The notes: a model not told the origin generated them from the letters alone. Positions 1-10,618 are shown, numbered from the stretch's first letter. The stretch is DNA of 64,000 nt from RYN-230 sp963713815 (GCA_963713815.1 CAVQNH010000045.1:344373-408372); one strand, 5' to 3'. A program made the numbers and translations.

Positions 1-1906
1 GGCGGCATCAGCCGCTGCGCCCCGCTGGCGGCGTTCTCCCCGATGAGGAACGCGGTCTCGCGCAGCTGGTCCAGCAGCCGGGAGTGGCGGCCCGGGTCCG
101 CCTCGTCCATGGCCCGGATGATGCAGGTCGAGGTCCGCGGCGTGCTGGGCCCGGTCCAGGGCCGCCACGGCCAGCGGGCCGTCCCCGCCGCCCCGCTGCC
201 CGCCCAGCCGCGCGTACCGGGGCAGGATGATCTCCAGGACCTCGGACACGATGTCCGGCTCGGTGAACCCCAGCGCCTCCAGGAACGCCCGGGCCGCCGG
301 CGCCTCGGCGACCGCGCGGCGCACGGTGGGGAACCCGGTCCCGGCCGGTCCCGGCTGGTAGTCCGCGGGCAGGTAGGCGGCGGGGCGGCCCGTCCGCGTC
401 GAACGGCTCGACCTGGCGGCCGTCCTCGAGCCGGATGACCGGCCGGGTGCGGGCCGGGCCGGGCGGGTCGCCCGGGAGCCGTGGTTCGCGCCACAGATCG
501 GGCTCGGCGTGCAGGAATCCGTAGAAGCGGATGATCCACTCGTCGGGCTGGGCCTCGAGGAAGCCGCGCGTGGCCCGGGCGAGCAGGTCCGCGGGGGTGA
601 CCTCACCGACCCCGATCTCCTCACGCAGGTAGTGACGCAGCCGGGGGAGCTGGTCCTCGTTGCGGGGAAGCTGGGCGAAGGCGAGCGGGAGGTCCGCCTG
701 GAACAGCGCCCCGAGCTGGCCGGGGGCCAGGAGCTCGCGGACCCCGCCGGTGCTGGCCAGCTTCAGGTTCCGGGCCGCGGCGTAGCCGCCGCCGGCCGCG
801 GGGATGAGGTTCTCCTCGGTCAGGGCCGTGCGCACCGCGTCGAACAGCGGCGCCAGCATCGAGCCCGGCGGGAAGCGTGCCGGGTCGAGGGGGAGGGCCG
901 CCAGCACCTCGACCGTGAGCAGCCCGCCGTCGCGCAGGTCCCGCAGCACGTCGGCGAGCAGGACGGCGGTCTCGCCGGACCAGGGCCTGGTTGGCGGGGT
1001 CGTCGCCGGGGACGTTGTCGCGCGCGGGCGTGGTCCGGTACGGCCCCTGGATCAGGAAGCCGAGGAAGGTCTCCTTCTCGGTCGGGAAGAACACGACCAG
1101 CGGGGAGCCGTCCCGGGCGAGGAGCCGGGGTTCGCGCTGCGTGGTGTCGGCCCGGAAGGCGAGCTCGACCCGCTGGCCCGCGTGGCCGAGGTCGTCCAGC
1201 GGGCGGTCCCAGACGAACCAGTCCTCGGTCCGGGCCCGGCCGCCCTGGCTCCGGGTGAGCGTGACGTGCCGGCCCGCCCGGGCCTGAGATGCTGGGGCGC
1301 GCGGCTGCGTCCGGCGCTCGATGACCGTGTCGGTGAGCCTGGACGCCGTGAGCCCGCAGCCGGGTGATGTTCCGCAGGAACAGCAGGGTCGCGGGCTCGA
1401 TCCGGTCCAGGGCGGCGGCGATCTCCCGGACCGCCGTGGCCGCGGGCACCGTGTCGAGGTCGAAGGGGAAGACGAACAGGGTCTCCGGGGAGTCACCGTC
1501 CACCGGGTCCACGGGGTCCCCGGGACGGCCGGACGTAGTGGTCGATCCGGAAGTGCTCGGCGCCGCTGTGCACGCGCGGGGACGTGGTGTACGCGTAGAC
1601 CGACTTGAAGCCGATGCCGAACTGCCCGATCGTGGTCAGGTCCCCGGACTTCCCGCTCTGCCCGACCCCGGAGACGCCGCGCACGTCGGCCTCGGTAAAC
1701 GGCCGCCCGTCGTGCCGGACCTCCAGCCGGTCATCGAAGAGCTCGAAGGCCAGCGCGGTCGCGCCCGCGTCCTCGGCGTTCTGGATCAGCTCGAAGATGA
1801 AGTGCGTGCGCTCGCTGTACAGGTGCCCGAGCAGGTCCAGCACGGCCGTGTCCCAGCCGTACCGGGCGACGTTCTCGTCGCGGATCCGCTCGTAGTCCGC
1901 TGGCAC
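1..1906 (-). CDS. Sacsin-type GHKL/HSP90-like ATPase domain protein, 3'-partial, with about five frameshifts
   Basis: Starts at GTG 1906 behind a GGAGG box at 1913-1917. The N-terminus carries the GHKL nucleotide fold seen in sacsin/HSP90-like proteins: ELIQNAEDA (about residues 39-47; the Asn would bind Mg-ATP), HDGRPF (about 65-70) and GQFGIGFKSV (about 94-103). The protein then continues in other frames, with shifts near 1520, 1350, 990, 375 and 130. Each segment still reads as sensible protein, for example LFQADLPLAFAQLPRNEDQL near 680. It runs off the left edge, so full length is unknown. Such ATPases are chaperone-like, and some occur in actinobacterial defence or stress loci; the role here is not shown. 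With no nonsense codons inside the segments, sequence errors explain the breaks better than decay. Confidence 0.75.
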
Positions 1907-2012
1907 CCAGGACCTCCGCCTGCCCGCCCGCCGTGAGTCAGCGGGGTTGCCCCCATGCTGCCATGGCGGGCGGGCGCGGGCGGGCCGGCCGAGGGGCGGT
2001 GCCAGCCGGGGG

Positions 2013-3094
2013 CTACCAGCGGGTGAAGGGCTCGAACGTGTGGCTGAAGTACCAGGTCGGCTGGGCCAGGCCGGAGCAGTTGCCCGCGCCCTTGGTGCCC
2101 GGGCAGCCGCCGTTGTCGCGTTGCAGCGCCCAGAAGGACAGCAGCGCGATGCCCTGGCTGCTGCGCCCAGTGCGCCACGGTGACCGCGTCGGCCTGGGTG
2201 AACGTCTCGTCCGGGCCGAAGTCGTCGATGCCGGGCATCTCGGTGACGCCGACCATGTGCCAGAGCCGGGCCGGGCTGGCGCCCGGGTAGAGCGTCTGGA
2301 GCTGGCTGACCAGGCCCGCGCCGGCGGTCTCGGTGTCCGTCGCCATCTCCTGCGCGGTGCCGTAGTAGTAGTCGAAGGTCATGATGTTGACCACGCTGAC
2401 CCGGGCGTGGTCGGCCACCGCGTTCTGCAGGACGGCCAGCCCCGGCGGCCGTCAGCCCGGTCGCGAACGTGGGCAGCGTGTAGGAGAACTGGATGCTGCG
2501 GTGGTGCGCCGCGGCCCAGGCCTCGGTCAGCGCGATCGCCTCGTTGCGGCGGTTGATGCCCGCGGTGTTGGTGAGCGAGTCCGCCTCGACGTCCAGGTCG
2601 ATCCGGGGCACGTGGTAGGTCGTGATCAGCTGCTCGAAGACGCGGGCGATCGCGGGGACGCTGGTGCAGCTGTCGGCCAGCTCGGTGCCGGTGGTGTCCG
2701 CGGAGTAGCCGCCGAACGACGGGATGACGTTGCCGCCCCGGGCCTGGATGGCGGCGATGTCCGCGCCGAAGGAGGAGGCGGCGATGGGCTGCGTGGTGTC
2801 GCCGTTCCAGTACGCCGTGCACGAGCCGGGCTGGGCGGTCTGGAGGAACGCCAGGGTCTGGTACCGGGCGCCGGACGCCTGGGACAGGGCGGCCAGGCCC
2901 CCATCGGTGGTGTCGTAGGTCTCGAAGTACGGGCGCGAACACGTGCGGCGGCAGGCCGTGGCCGCCCGGGCCGCCCGGCCCGGCCGCGGTGGCCGCGCTG
3001 GCCCCGGCCGCCGTGAGCGCCCAGGGTGGCCGCGGTGATCGGTGGCCGTCGCGGCCGCGGTCAGGACGGCCCGGATGCGGAAGCGTCGTCTCAT
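2013..3094 (-). CDS. Secreted GH18 chitinase-like glycosidase (frameshifted)
   Basis: ATG at 3094 follows AAGGA. The start MRRRFRIRAVL plus an Ala-rich stretch looks like a signal peptide, though a frameshift interrupts it near 3040. The body has the GH18 hallmarks: SFGGY (beta-3 motif), RIDLDVEADSL matching the DxxDxDxE strand where the last acidic residue is the general acid, VNIMTFDYYYG, and the tail FWALQRDNGGCPGT typical of class III-like bacterial chitinases. Further shifts lie near 2440 and 2170. It ends in TAG at 2013-2015 after a Cys-containing tail and has no separate binding module. The likely role is extracellular hydrolysis of chitin or related beta-1,4-GlcNAc polymers. A 45-bp palindrome lies about 70 bp upstream and is the obvious candidate control site. 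Confidence 0.78.
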
Positions 3095-3161
3095 GCGCGG
3101 ATCCTTCTGGCTCGTGCCGCGGCCTGCGCGGCGGTCCACACACCCCGGGCGGCCCGGAAGG

Positions 3162-3206
3162 GCCTCCCCAATCAAATAGGAAAGTTTCCTATTTGATTGG
3201 GGAGGC
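3162..3206. promoter_or_regulatory. Perfect 45-bp palindrome upstream of the chitinase gene
   Basis: Two 22-bp arms (3162-3183 and 3185-3206) are exact reverse complements around one central G. The core reads AGGAAAGTTTCCT inside an AT-rich stretch in a GC-rich region. It lies between the stop of the F5/8C protein (3310) and the start of the chitinase (3094). A one-base loop and the absence of a T-tract make a repressor operator more likely than a terminator. From memory, AGGAAA/TTTCCT half-sites occur upstream of secreted carbohydrate-active enzymes in actinomycetes and are linked with ROK-type regulators; that assignment is tentative. Confidence 0.7.
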
Positions 3207-3309
3207 TAGTCCCGGCCCAGATCAGCGTCAAGAGCCAATCCCCGGGACGAGGCCGCCGGCCGGCCCCGGGAGGGAGCGGGGCCGGCCGGCGGCGAGGGGG
3301 AGAGAGCGG

Positions 3310-6175
3310 TTACGGGAAACTGGTCACGGTGCTCGGCGTGGTGTTGGTCGGCGTGACCGCACCGGTCGTGTTGATCACGTGGCTGATCGTGCCGACGTTG
3401 CCCGAGGGAGACCGTGAGCAGGTCATGCCAGGCGATCCCCGAGCCGGTAGGCGACTGGAACGCCATGGCCGAGTTGACGGCCGGATTGACGTTGAAGTAG
3501 CAGTAGCTGCCCAGGCCCCAGGCCCCGAACGAGGTGACGTTGCTGGCCACCGCGATCGCGGGATACCCGTTGGAGCTGCCGTTCATCCAGGCCGCCTGGT
3601 TGGGCGGGTCGTACGGCATCTCGTTCTGGAAGAAGATGACCTTTCCGTTCTGGCCGTTCCAGGCGACCTCGGTCTTCTGGTAGTGCTCGACGAACAGGCC
3701 GGTCGCCTCGACGTTGTTGCCGTTGACGGTCATGCCGTTGGCGGCGGTGTTGGTCGTCCAGCCGACCGTGCCCGAGTTGCCGTGGTCGGCGCGCCAGGCC
3801 CAGATGTCGTCCACGATGGTGTCGTTGGCGTTCACGACCAGGCTGGCCGTGGCCTGCCCGGCGATGTCGCCGCCGATCCGGAAGAACGTGTCCTGGACCG
3901 AGATCGGGTCACTGGCGTGGCTCACCGTCGAGCCCGCCGTGCCGACCGTCAGCAGGGCCGCCGAGTTGATCGTGCCCGCGTCGAACAGCAGGCCGTCGAT
4001 CCGGACCCCGTTGACGTCCGCGACCTGCATGGTGTTCACGCCGTTCTGCGGGATCAGCGTGGGGAACCCGAGGCCGAGAATCGTGGTGTCGGCGTGGGTG
4101 ACGTTGAGCGTCTGGTTCAGGTTGTAGACGCCCGGGGTGAAGAGCAGGTTGCAGCCCTCGCGACAGCGCGGTGTTGATGGTGGCCGCGCTCATCGACGGG
4201 TCGGCGACGAAGAACTGGCTCATCGGCACCGAGGTGCCCGGCGTCGGGCCGTTGGCCCAGCTGGGACCGGACGCGTTGGTCCGCAGCGACGGCTCGAACA
4301 CGTGGTAGTTACCGCTCGAGTCGATGTACAGGTACGGCACGTCGCGGGACACCGGGGTGGTGGCCAGCGTGGTCATCGGCGGGGTCGGGAAGCTCTGCGC
4401 CGGGGCGCCGTTCACGCCCGAGAACACCATGTTCCAGACCGAGCCGCTCCAGCTGCCGAAGTTGCTGTCCCGCGAGTACCACTGCTGCTGCGACACCGAG
4501 GACGACCTGCCCGGAGACCTTGGTGTCGGCGATGTAGCCGCCGCTGGCGTAGCCGTAGCTGGCCGGGTACAGCTCCAGGCCGCCGTGGACGTCCATCCGG
4601 CGGAACGGGCCCGCCTGCGCCACGGCCCAGCGGTCCGACCCGGCGGACGGGTTGATCGCCATGTTCTCCGCCGACCGCCAGAAGTTCTGCGTGGCGTTGC
4701 CGGTGCCGTCGAACGAGTCCACGGTGACGTCACCGTTGATGGTCACGTCGTCCGGGTTCTGGCCGAGGCCCTGGATGGAGGTGTAGTAGCCGATGTTGGC
4801 CTCGGCGCTGTAGGTGCCCGGCTTGAACAGCAGGGCGTAGCGCTGCGTCCCGAACTGGTTCAGCTTCTGGGTGTTGAACACCGAGTCCAGCGTGGACTGG
4901 ATGGACGCGCTGGACATGCTGGGGTCGAAGATGTCGACGTTCGGGCCGAAGTTCGGGGTGTTCGACTGCGCCGGGCAGCTGGCCGTCGCTGTCACGGTCC
5001 AGGTGAACGAGGCCGACCCGGTGGCGCCGGTGGTGTCCTTGGCGGTGACCGTGGTGGTGGAGGTGCCCGCGGTCGTGGGGGTCCCGGTGATCAGCCCGGA
5101 CGGAGCTGATGGACAGGCCCGCGGGCAGGCCGGTGGCGCAGTAGGTCAGCGTCTGGCCGGACGCGGAGTCGGTGGCGGTGATCTGCATGCTGACCGCGGT
5201 GCCGACGGTGGAGGTCTGGCTGCCGGGGTTGGTGACCGTGACGGTGTTACCGGTGCCGCCACCGCCGCTGGTGGTGGTGTAGACGCCGAATTCCCACAGC
5301 GAGTAGCCGTACTGGGTGGCCCGGGTGGTGCCGTACATCCGGACGTACCGGCCGGTGCCGCTCACGCTGAGGGTCTGGACGCCGCCGGTGCCGGTGGTGG
5401 TGGAGTAGATCGAGGTCCAGGTCGAGCCGTCCGGCGAGGTCTGGATCTGGAACGCGGTCGCGTACGCCGCCTCCCAGTTCAGCGTCACCTGGCAGATGGT
5501 CTGGCTGGAACCGAGGTCGACCTCCAGCCACTGCGGGTCGGAGAAGGCGCTGGACCAGCGGGTGCCGGTGTTGCCGTCGACCGCGTTCGAGGCGGGGAAC
5601 GTCGCGTTCTCCAGGGACGAGGCGGTGGCGGGCTGGTTCAGCGCGGCGTCCGTGGTGCTGCAGGTGCCGCCGGCCAGGCTGCCGTAGACCTGGAACTCCC
5701 ACAGCGAGTAGCCGTACTGGGTGGCGCGGGCCGTGCCGTACATGCGGACGTACCGGCCGGTGCCGGTCACGTTGAGGGTCTGGGTGCCGCCGGTGCCGGT
5801 GGTGGTGGAGTAGATCGTGGTCCAGTTCGTGCCGTCAGTGGACGTCTGGATCTGGAACGCGGTCGCGTAGGCCGCCTCCCACTGCAGCACCACCTGGGTG
5901 ATGGAGGCGCTGGAGCCCAGGTCGACCTCCAGCCACTGCGGGTCGGAGAACGCGCTGGACCAGCGGGTCCCGGTGTTGCCGTCCACGGCGTCCGAGGCCG
6001 GGTACGCGGCGCTCTCGGTCGACGACGCGGTCGCGGTCTTGCCCTGCGACAGCAGCGTCGATGCGGCCGCGGCCCGGCCAGGCGGCCCCGCGAGCAGGGC
6101 TAAAGCGGCCACCAGGGCCAGCACCAGTCCGATGATCGAGATCCGCCGGTAGAAGGGTACGTTCGTCACGCCCAT
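3310..6175 (-). CDS. Secreted protein: two F5/8C (discoidin) domains, Ig-like domain, parallel beta-helix domain (frameshifted)
   Basis: Preferred start is ATG 6175 behind AGGGA. Basic residues followed by ISIIGLVLALVAALALLAG form a signal peptide. Two nearly identical F5/8 type C domains follow (DNA about 6060-5690 and 5640-5281), each with DGNTGTRWSS and QWLEVDLGSS, typical carbohydrate-binding modules. Next come a short Ig-like/He-PIG segment (TGLPAGLSI) and a long C-terminal region with repeated Asn/Gly turns and LFKPGTYS, resembling pectate-lyase-3/GH55-type beta-helices. Shifts near 5100, 4510, 4160 and 3402 split the frame; the stop TAA is at 3310-3312. Related actinobacterial proteins are often labelled adenylyl cyclase, but I see no cyclase motif. 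A polysaccharide-binding hydrolase or lyase is the better guess. Confidence 0.72.
5281..6060. repeat. Tandem duplication of the F5/8C domain at DNA level
   Basis: The segments about 5281-5640 and 5690-6060 encode the two discoidin domains and share long near-identical stretches, for example the region encoding RYVRMYG and the region encoding DGNTGTRWSSAFSDPQWLEV. This indicates a recent in-frame duplication or gene conversion between the copies. Confidence 0.75.
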
Positions 6176-6391
6176 GGCTGTCCCTGCCTGTCCTGCCTGT
6201 GAGAAGCCGCTCCTGGAGAAATGCCTGGTCAAAGGCGCCTGGGTTGAGAGCCGATGATGGCACGTGGCTTGATATAAGCCTTAATTCATCCCGTAATTTA
6301 ACCCCAGGGAAATGGGCGGTCAAGAGGCCGTCAAGGGCCGGTTGTGCGGTTGTGCGGGATCCCGCCCGTGACCCGGCCCGGCTGCGCGCTC
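6176..6391. other. Intergenic region between two minus-strand secreted-protein genes
   Basis: About 215 bp. The part nearest 6175 is GC-rich leader. Around 6265-6310 there is an AT-rich patch (TTGATATAAGCCTTAATTC) that is the likely promoter region of the F5/8C gene. I see no open frame, strong hairpin or defined operator. Confidence 0.4.
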
Positions 6392-8214
6392 CTACCGGGT
6401 GCAGGCGCCGCCGTAGAACCCGGGGCCGGCCAGCCCGGGGCCGGTGATGTGCGGCCGGTGCGCCCCGCCGCCGCGCGGGTAGGCGGTGTCGAACCACTCG
6501 GTGAAGAACTGGCCGAGCCGCTGGCGGCACGCGCCGCTCCGGGACGGCAGCCACCGGGCGAAGCCCGCCTCCAGCTGCGGCTCGCTGATCGACGCCCCGC
6601 CGTACTGGCGCTGGATCTGCTCCAGCGCCCGGGTGAAGTTCGCGTGGCCGAGGATCTGGCGCAGCGCGATGTAGGCGATGCCGGGCCGGTCGTAGGTGGA
6701 CGAGCCGCTGAACAGCCCCCACGCCGTCGGGTTGGACGGCGCCACGGTCCAGAAGCCGTCCTTGCTCGCGTAGGTGCTGGCGAACGTGGCGTCCAGGCTG
6801 GCCTGGAAGGCCCGCCGCCCGGCCGCGGTGCCCGGGCCGCCCGCCTTCCCCTGCGCCTTCCGGGCCGCGAACAGGAACTCGGCCAGGGTGGCCAGGCCCT
6901 CCTTGTAGAACGTCATCCGGTAGCCGGACTCGGTGACGTGGTCGCCCCACCACTGGTGCATGTTCTCGTGGTAGAGGGTGTCGGTGTCGATCGTCCCGCC
7001 CGCGAAGGTGATCATCGTCTGCATCTCCTCCTCGAAGGAGGCGGACGGCCGGCCCACCGCCACCCCGCCCGAGGAGAACGGGTACGGCCCGTTGAACTGG
7101 CTCTCGAACCGGGTGATGTCCGGCTGCTTGTCCATGATCGCGCGGTTCGCCGCCTTCCGCGCCGCGCTCAGCGAGCTGGCCTGAGCCTGATAGAACTTCG
7201 TTCCCCCAACGGTCCGTTCGGTCAGGTCGAAGCCCCCGACGCTGTCCTCCACGAGGTAGCTCGCCACCGGCGCGGCCGAATGCCAGTGCCAGGTCACCGA
7301 GCCGTGCGGGAACCGGGCGTCCGCCGGATTCCGGCGGGTTCCCTCGAGAATGCCGTTGGCCAGCACGGTCTTGCCCGCGTTGACGGTGTCGGAGAAGTCG
7401 TAGGTCGGCTTGGCGCTCGGGTAGTCGTTGAGCGGCATCCAGTCCTCGGTGCCGACCGGCTCGGTGGTCACGAAGCCGCCGTCGCCCTTGGGCTGGTCCG
7501 ACCGGAACCAGCCCTCGGTGGTGCCGTCCCCGTCGTTGTGCACGCCGGGCCGGCCGGTGTAGGCCACGGTGACCTGGAACGTGCTCCCGCCGCGGAGCGG
7601 CGTGGCCGGGGTGATGACCAGCTTGTTGGCCGGGCACGGGGTGCCGTTCCCGGATTCCTTGGTGGCCGGCTTGGTGGAGGTCAGCTCGGGGGTGCAGGCC
7701 GGCGGGAGGGGGTTGTGGTGCGGGCCGCCGACCGGGTTGGTCTGGGAGGCCTGGTGGGCCAGCGGGTTCGGGTCGCCCGGGCCGTGCGGGTCGCCGGGAT
7801 AGGTGGGCTGCACGAACGTGAACGTGGCCGGGCGGCCGTTCACCTGGACCGAGGTGACCGTCATGTCCGGGCCGGCCGTGGTGTTCACCGACCGGCGCTC
7901 GAAGTCCAGGCTGAAGCTGGTCAGGCACTGGGTGGCCCGGTCGGTCAGCGTGACGTGGTTGCCGGGCAGGAACTGGTTGGTGGTGGCGTCGTAGACCAGG
8001 CGCACGTCGGTGTGCAGGCTGGTGTAGCCGCCGTTGCCGGTGTCCGGGTACAGGCGCGAGCCGGGCGGGGCCAGGGTGTGCGCCCCGGCCGTGCAGCCTG
8101 CGTGCTGGCCGGGTGGCCGGGTGGCGCGCCAGGGCGGGGGAGGCGGCCGTGACGAGCCCCCGTGATCAGCACGAGACTCGTCGCTCCGGCGACCGTGCCA
8201 CGGTAACGGGCCAT
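6392..8214 (-). CDS. Secreted M1-family-like zinc metallopeptidase
   Basis: ATG at 8214 begins a signal-peptide-like MARYRGTVAGATSLVLITG. One frameshift near 8155-8010 then joins it to the long downstream frame. The catalytic domain has HENMHQWWG (HExxH zinc motif, about 6955-6970) followed 18 residues later by KEGLA, giving the third zinc ligand Glu as in M1/gluzincin peptidases. The SFEEEMQTM segment stands where the GAMEN exopeptidase motif normally lies. TDVRLVYD and later beta-strands fit the N-terminal M1 saddle domain. It ends at TAG 6392-6394. It probably acts as a secreted aminopeptidase beside two secreted glycan-active proteins. The altered GAMEN region makes the exact specificity uncertain. 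Confidence 0.85.
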
Positions 8215-8337
8215 CTCAGGCGCTCCCTCCGTATCCGGCGTACCACCAGCATCCTTCTTAACGCTGATCTACCCAGGAAGGAAGCGTTGTGTCCGGAATC
8301 GGCAGTGCGGGGCTGGGGGCCGGACGATGCGGTGCCT

Positions 8338-8856
8338 TCAGAAGCGGTGGCGGGTGTGGGCGAACGTGCCCTTGGTGAAGGCCAGGACCTTGGCCGGGGC
8401 GACCCCGAACACCAGGACCGGCTCCTCGCTGCCCGGGTGGCGGAACGCGCCGTCCCGGGCCTCGTAGTGCCATTGGCCGTCCCACTTGGCCGCCCACGCC
8501 TGGGCCAGGCGGCCGAGCGTGCCGTTGTCGGTGACCCGGACCGCCTCGCCCTCGACCATGACGTCGAGGCCGCTCTCCCAGCCGTTGCAGCCGGTGGTCA
8601 GGACTACGCGGGGGTTAGCGGCCAGGTTGACGGCCTTCTGCTCGGCGTCGCCGGTGCAGAAGTACAGGGCGCCGTCGTCCCACACGGCCACCAGCGGGGT
8701 GACGTGCGGCCGGCCGTCGGCGCGGACCGTGGAGATCCAGAACAGCTCGGCGGTCTCGAGCGCGCGGCGGGTCGCCTCCCAGCTGGTCGCGGCGGCGGCC
8801 GGATCGCTGAAGCGCTGGTCCAGGCTGGTCTGGGGCACGGTCACGGGCGTGGTCAT
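8338..8856 (-). CDS. Pyridoxamine 5'-phosphate oxidase-family flavin protein
   Basis: A 172-residue protein with ATG 8856 behind GAGGAGAG, and intact. The split-barrel PNPOx fold is indicated by FWISTVRADGRPHVTPLVAV, ALYFCTGDAEQKAVNLAANP (phosphate/flavin-binding strand and helix) and a central beta-rich region. Its length fits the short FMN- or F420-binding subfamily in actinobacteria, used for redox of small organic molecules or as a flavin reservoir. It is monocistronic on the minus strand, between the metallopeptidase and a DUF574 gene. The cofactor (FMN or F420) cannot be decided from the sequence. Confidence 0.85.
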   Translation of the reverse strand: MTTPVTVPQTSLDQRFSDPAAAATSWEATRRALETAELFWISTVRADGRPHVTPLVAVWDDGALYFCTGDAEQKAVNLAANPRVVLTTGCNGWESGLDVMVEGEAVRVTDNGTLGRLAQAWAAKWDGQWHYEARDGAFRHPGSEEPVLVFGVAPAKVLAFTKGTFAHTRHRF

Positions 8857-8960
8857 CGCGCTGCTCTCCTCGGGATGTCCGCGGGTCTCTCCCCTTAGGA
8901 CTGGCGAGCGCCCGCGAAATCATCTGCGGCCGCCATGTGTCCGGCCCGGATCGTGTCCGG

Positions 8961-9776
8961 CTAGCGGCGCCGGGCGACGGCGCCCAGGATCATCGAGGCC
9001 TGGTCCGCCGGTGCGGCCGGCGGCGGCTGCACCCGCCAGGTCGCGCAGTCCACGATCCCCGGCGGCACCAGGTCCGGCCGTCGAACAGGGCCGAGATGTC
9101 CTCCCGGGTGTGGGCGTAGATCCGGCTGCCGTCCTGGGCGTTGTAGGTGCTGGCGAACTCCTGGCCGGCCCGGCCCTGGCCGTACCCGATGGAGATGATC
9201 AGGTACGAGCCGGGAGCCAGGGCCCGGGCGAAGCCGTCCACCACGCCTTTCGCCGTCCCGGCGTCCAGGAAGTGCAGCACGCAGCACAGGATCACGCAGG
9301 CCGGGGCGTCCAGGCTGAATCCGGCCCGGCGGATGCCCTGGTCGGCCAGGATCGCCCCCGGGTCACCCATGTCCCCGCCGACCGCCACGACCTGGCGGCT
9401 GCCCGCGCCCAGCAGGGCCTGCGAATGGGTCACCGCCACCGGGTCGTAGTCGACGTAGGCCACCATCGCGTCCGGGAGGACGGCCCGGGCCGCCTCGTGC
9501 GTGGCCAGCCACAGCGGTGCCGCGCCTTCGCCCCGGACCGGGGACGTGGGCAGCCCCGAGCCGACGTCCAGGAACTGCCGTACGCCCTGCCCGGCCACGT
9601 AGCTGATGGCCCGGGTCTGGAACTTCTTGTTGTCGAGGGCCTGCGTCGGCCACGTTGGGGCGGCGTTGCCGGATGGCCTCGGCTGCTTCCCGGTCGGCCT
9701 CGAAGTTGTCCTTGCCGCCGAGCCAGTAGTCGTACATCCGGGCGATGTTCGGCTTGGTCACGTCCAGCGAAGACAT
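8961..9776 (-). CDS. DUF574 (Methyltransf_19) SAM-dependent methyltransferase, copy 1, frameshifted
   Basis: Starts at ATG 9776 with MSSLDVTKPNIARMYDYW, then LGGKDNFEADREAAEAI, the signature opening of this actinobacterial family. After a shift near 9640 the SAM-binding core appears: RQFLDVGSGLPTS (glycine-rich motif I) and VAYVDYDPVAVTHSQALL (acidic ribose-binding loop). A second shift near 9070 leads to the C-terminus IVDCATWRVQPPP and the stop at 8961. The family is expanded in Streptomyces and Frankia relatives, and its substrates are unknown. Copies 2 (18540-19349) and 3 (45342-46163) are in this same window. Confidence 0.85.
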
Positions 9777-9843
9777 GCACGCCCTGCTTTCTCCCGCGGT
9801 CGGCCGAGATCGGGACAGGCGACGGCGGTCGTCACCCGGCCCA

Positions 9844-10618
9844 CTAAGGATTATCGGCGACGCGGCGGGGTTCCCCGGCGCCAGACCGCGGACCGCCGCG
9901 GAGCGTGAACGCGGCCTCGATGTCCTCGCGGGTCACCGCGGGACCCGGCATCCCCGCCGGGCCGCTCCCGGCGAGCCCGTTCACGAAGATCGCGAGCTGG
10001 CGCCCGGCGATCAGCGGCCAGGCGGGGCCGTGCGGCAGCGGCTGGGTGATCAGCGCGCTGAACACGATGACGTCAGTCGCGGTGACCGGCCGCGCGGATG
10101 CTGCCGTCCGCCTGACCGCGCTCGATGAAGCGGTCGAGGCGGCGGTTGATCTCCTGCCGCGCGTGCACGGCCCGGTCACTGACCAGCGGGGGCGCGCCGT
10201 GCAGGGGCAGGATCAGCTGGTCGCCGATCGCGAGGGTCCCGGCCAGGAACTCCCGGACCGCGCCGAGTCCGGGGATGTCCCGCTGGCTGACCTCGTCGAG
10301 GATCTGGTTGAGCAGGCCGTAGGCGCGGTACTCGAGCGCGTGCAGCAGGGCCTCGCGGTCCGCGAAGCTGCGGTACAGCGTCCCCACGCCGACCCCCGCC
10401 TCGCCCGCGATGACCGCGAGGGGGACATGGCGGCCTTCCCGCAGCATCACGGAGACGGCCGCGTCCAGGATGCGCTCGCGGTTCAGCTCGGCGTCGCGCC
10501 GGGGACGCCGGCGCCGGACCGTGATCCCGGCGGCTTCGCCGGCCGGGCCGGCCGGGTCCGCCGCGCCGGTGGCACGGATCGCGCTGGCCGGGTCGTCCGC
10601 GGCGGGTCTGCGGGCCAC
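9844..10618 (-). CDS. TetR-family transcriptional regulator (one frameshift)
   Basis: GTG 10618 follows AGGAGGT. An unusually long Ala/Pro/Arg-rich leader (about 40 residues) precedes the TetR HTH: RERILDAAVSVMLREG, then PLAVIAGEAGVGVGTLYRSF, which fits helices 2-3 with the recognition segment GVGTLYRSF. The C-terminal ligand-binding helices continue to IERGQADGSIRA, then a shift near 10095 continues them (VTATDVIVFSALITQPLP) to the stop at 9844. The regulated gene is not obvious; the flanking genes run in the same direction. Confidence 0.85.

Noticed and set aside
1493..3175. Apparent chitinase-ATPase fusion in one minus-strand frame
   Set aside because: The ATPase has its own GGAGG and GTG start at 1906 and the chitinase ends at 2013 in another frame; the join is an artefact of frameshifts.
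3162..3206. Reading the 45-bp palindrome as a transposon end or attachment site
   Set aside because: No transposase, no target duplication and no second copy of the arm in the window.
3310..6175. Adenylyl cyclase, a label often given to similar proteins
   Set aside because: No class III cyclase motifs; domains are discoidin, Ig-like and beta-helix.
6344..8152. 602-codon plus-strand frame opposite the metallopeptidase
   Set aside because: Shadow frame without family resemblance; the minus strand carries HExxH and the third zinc ligand.
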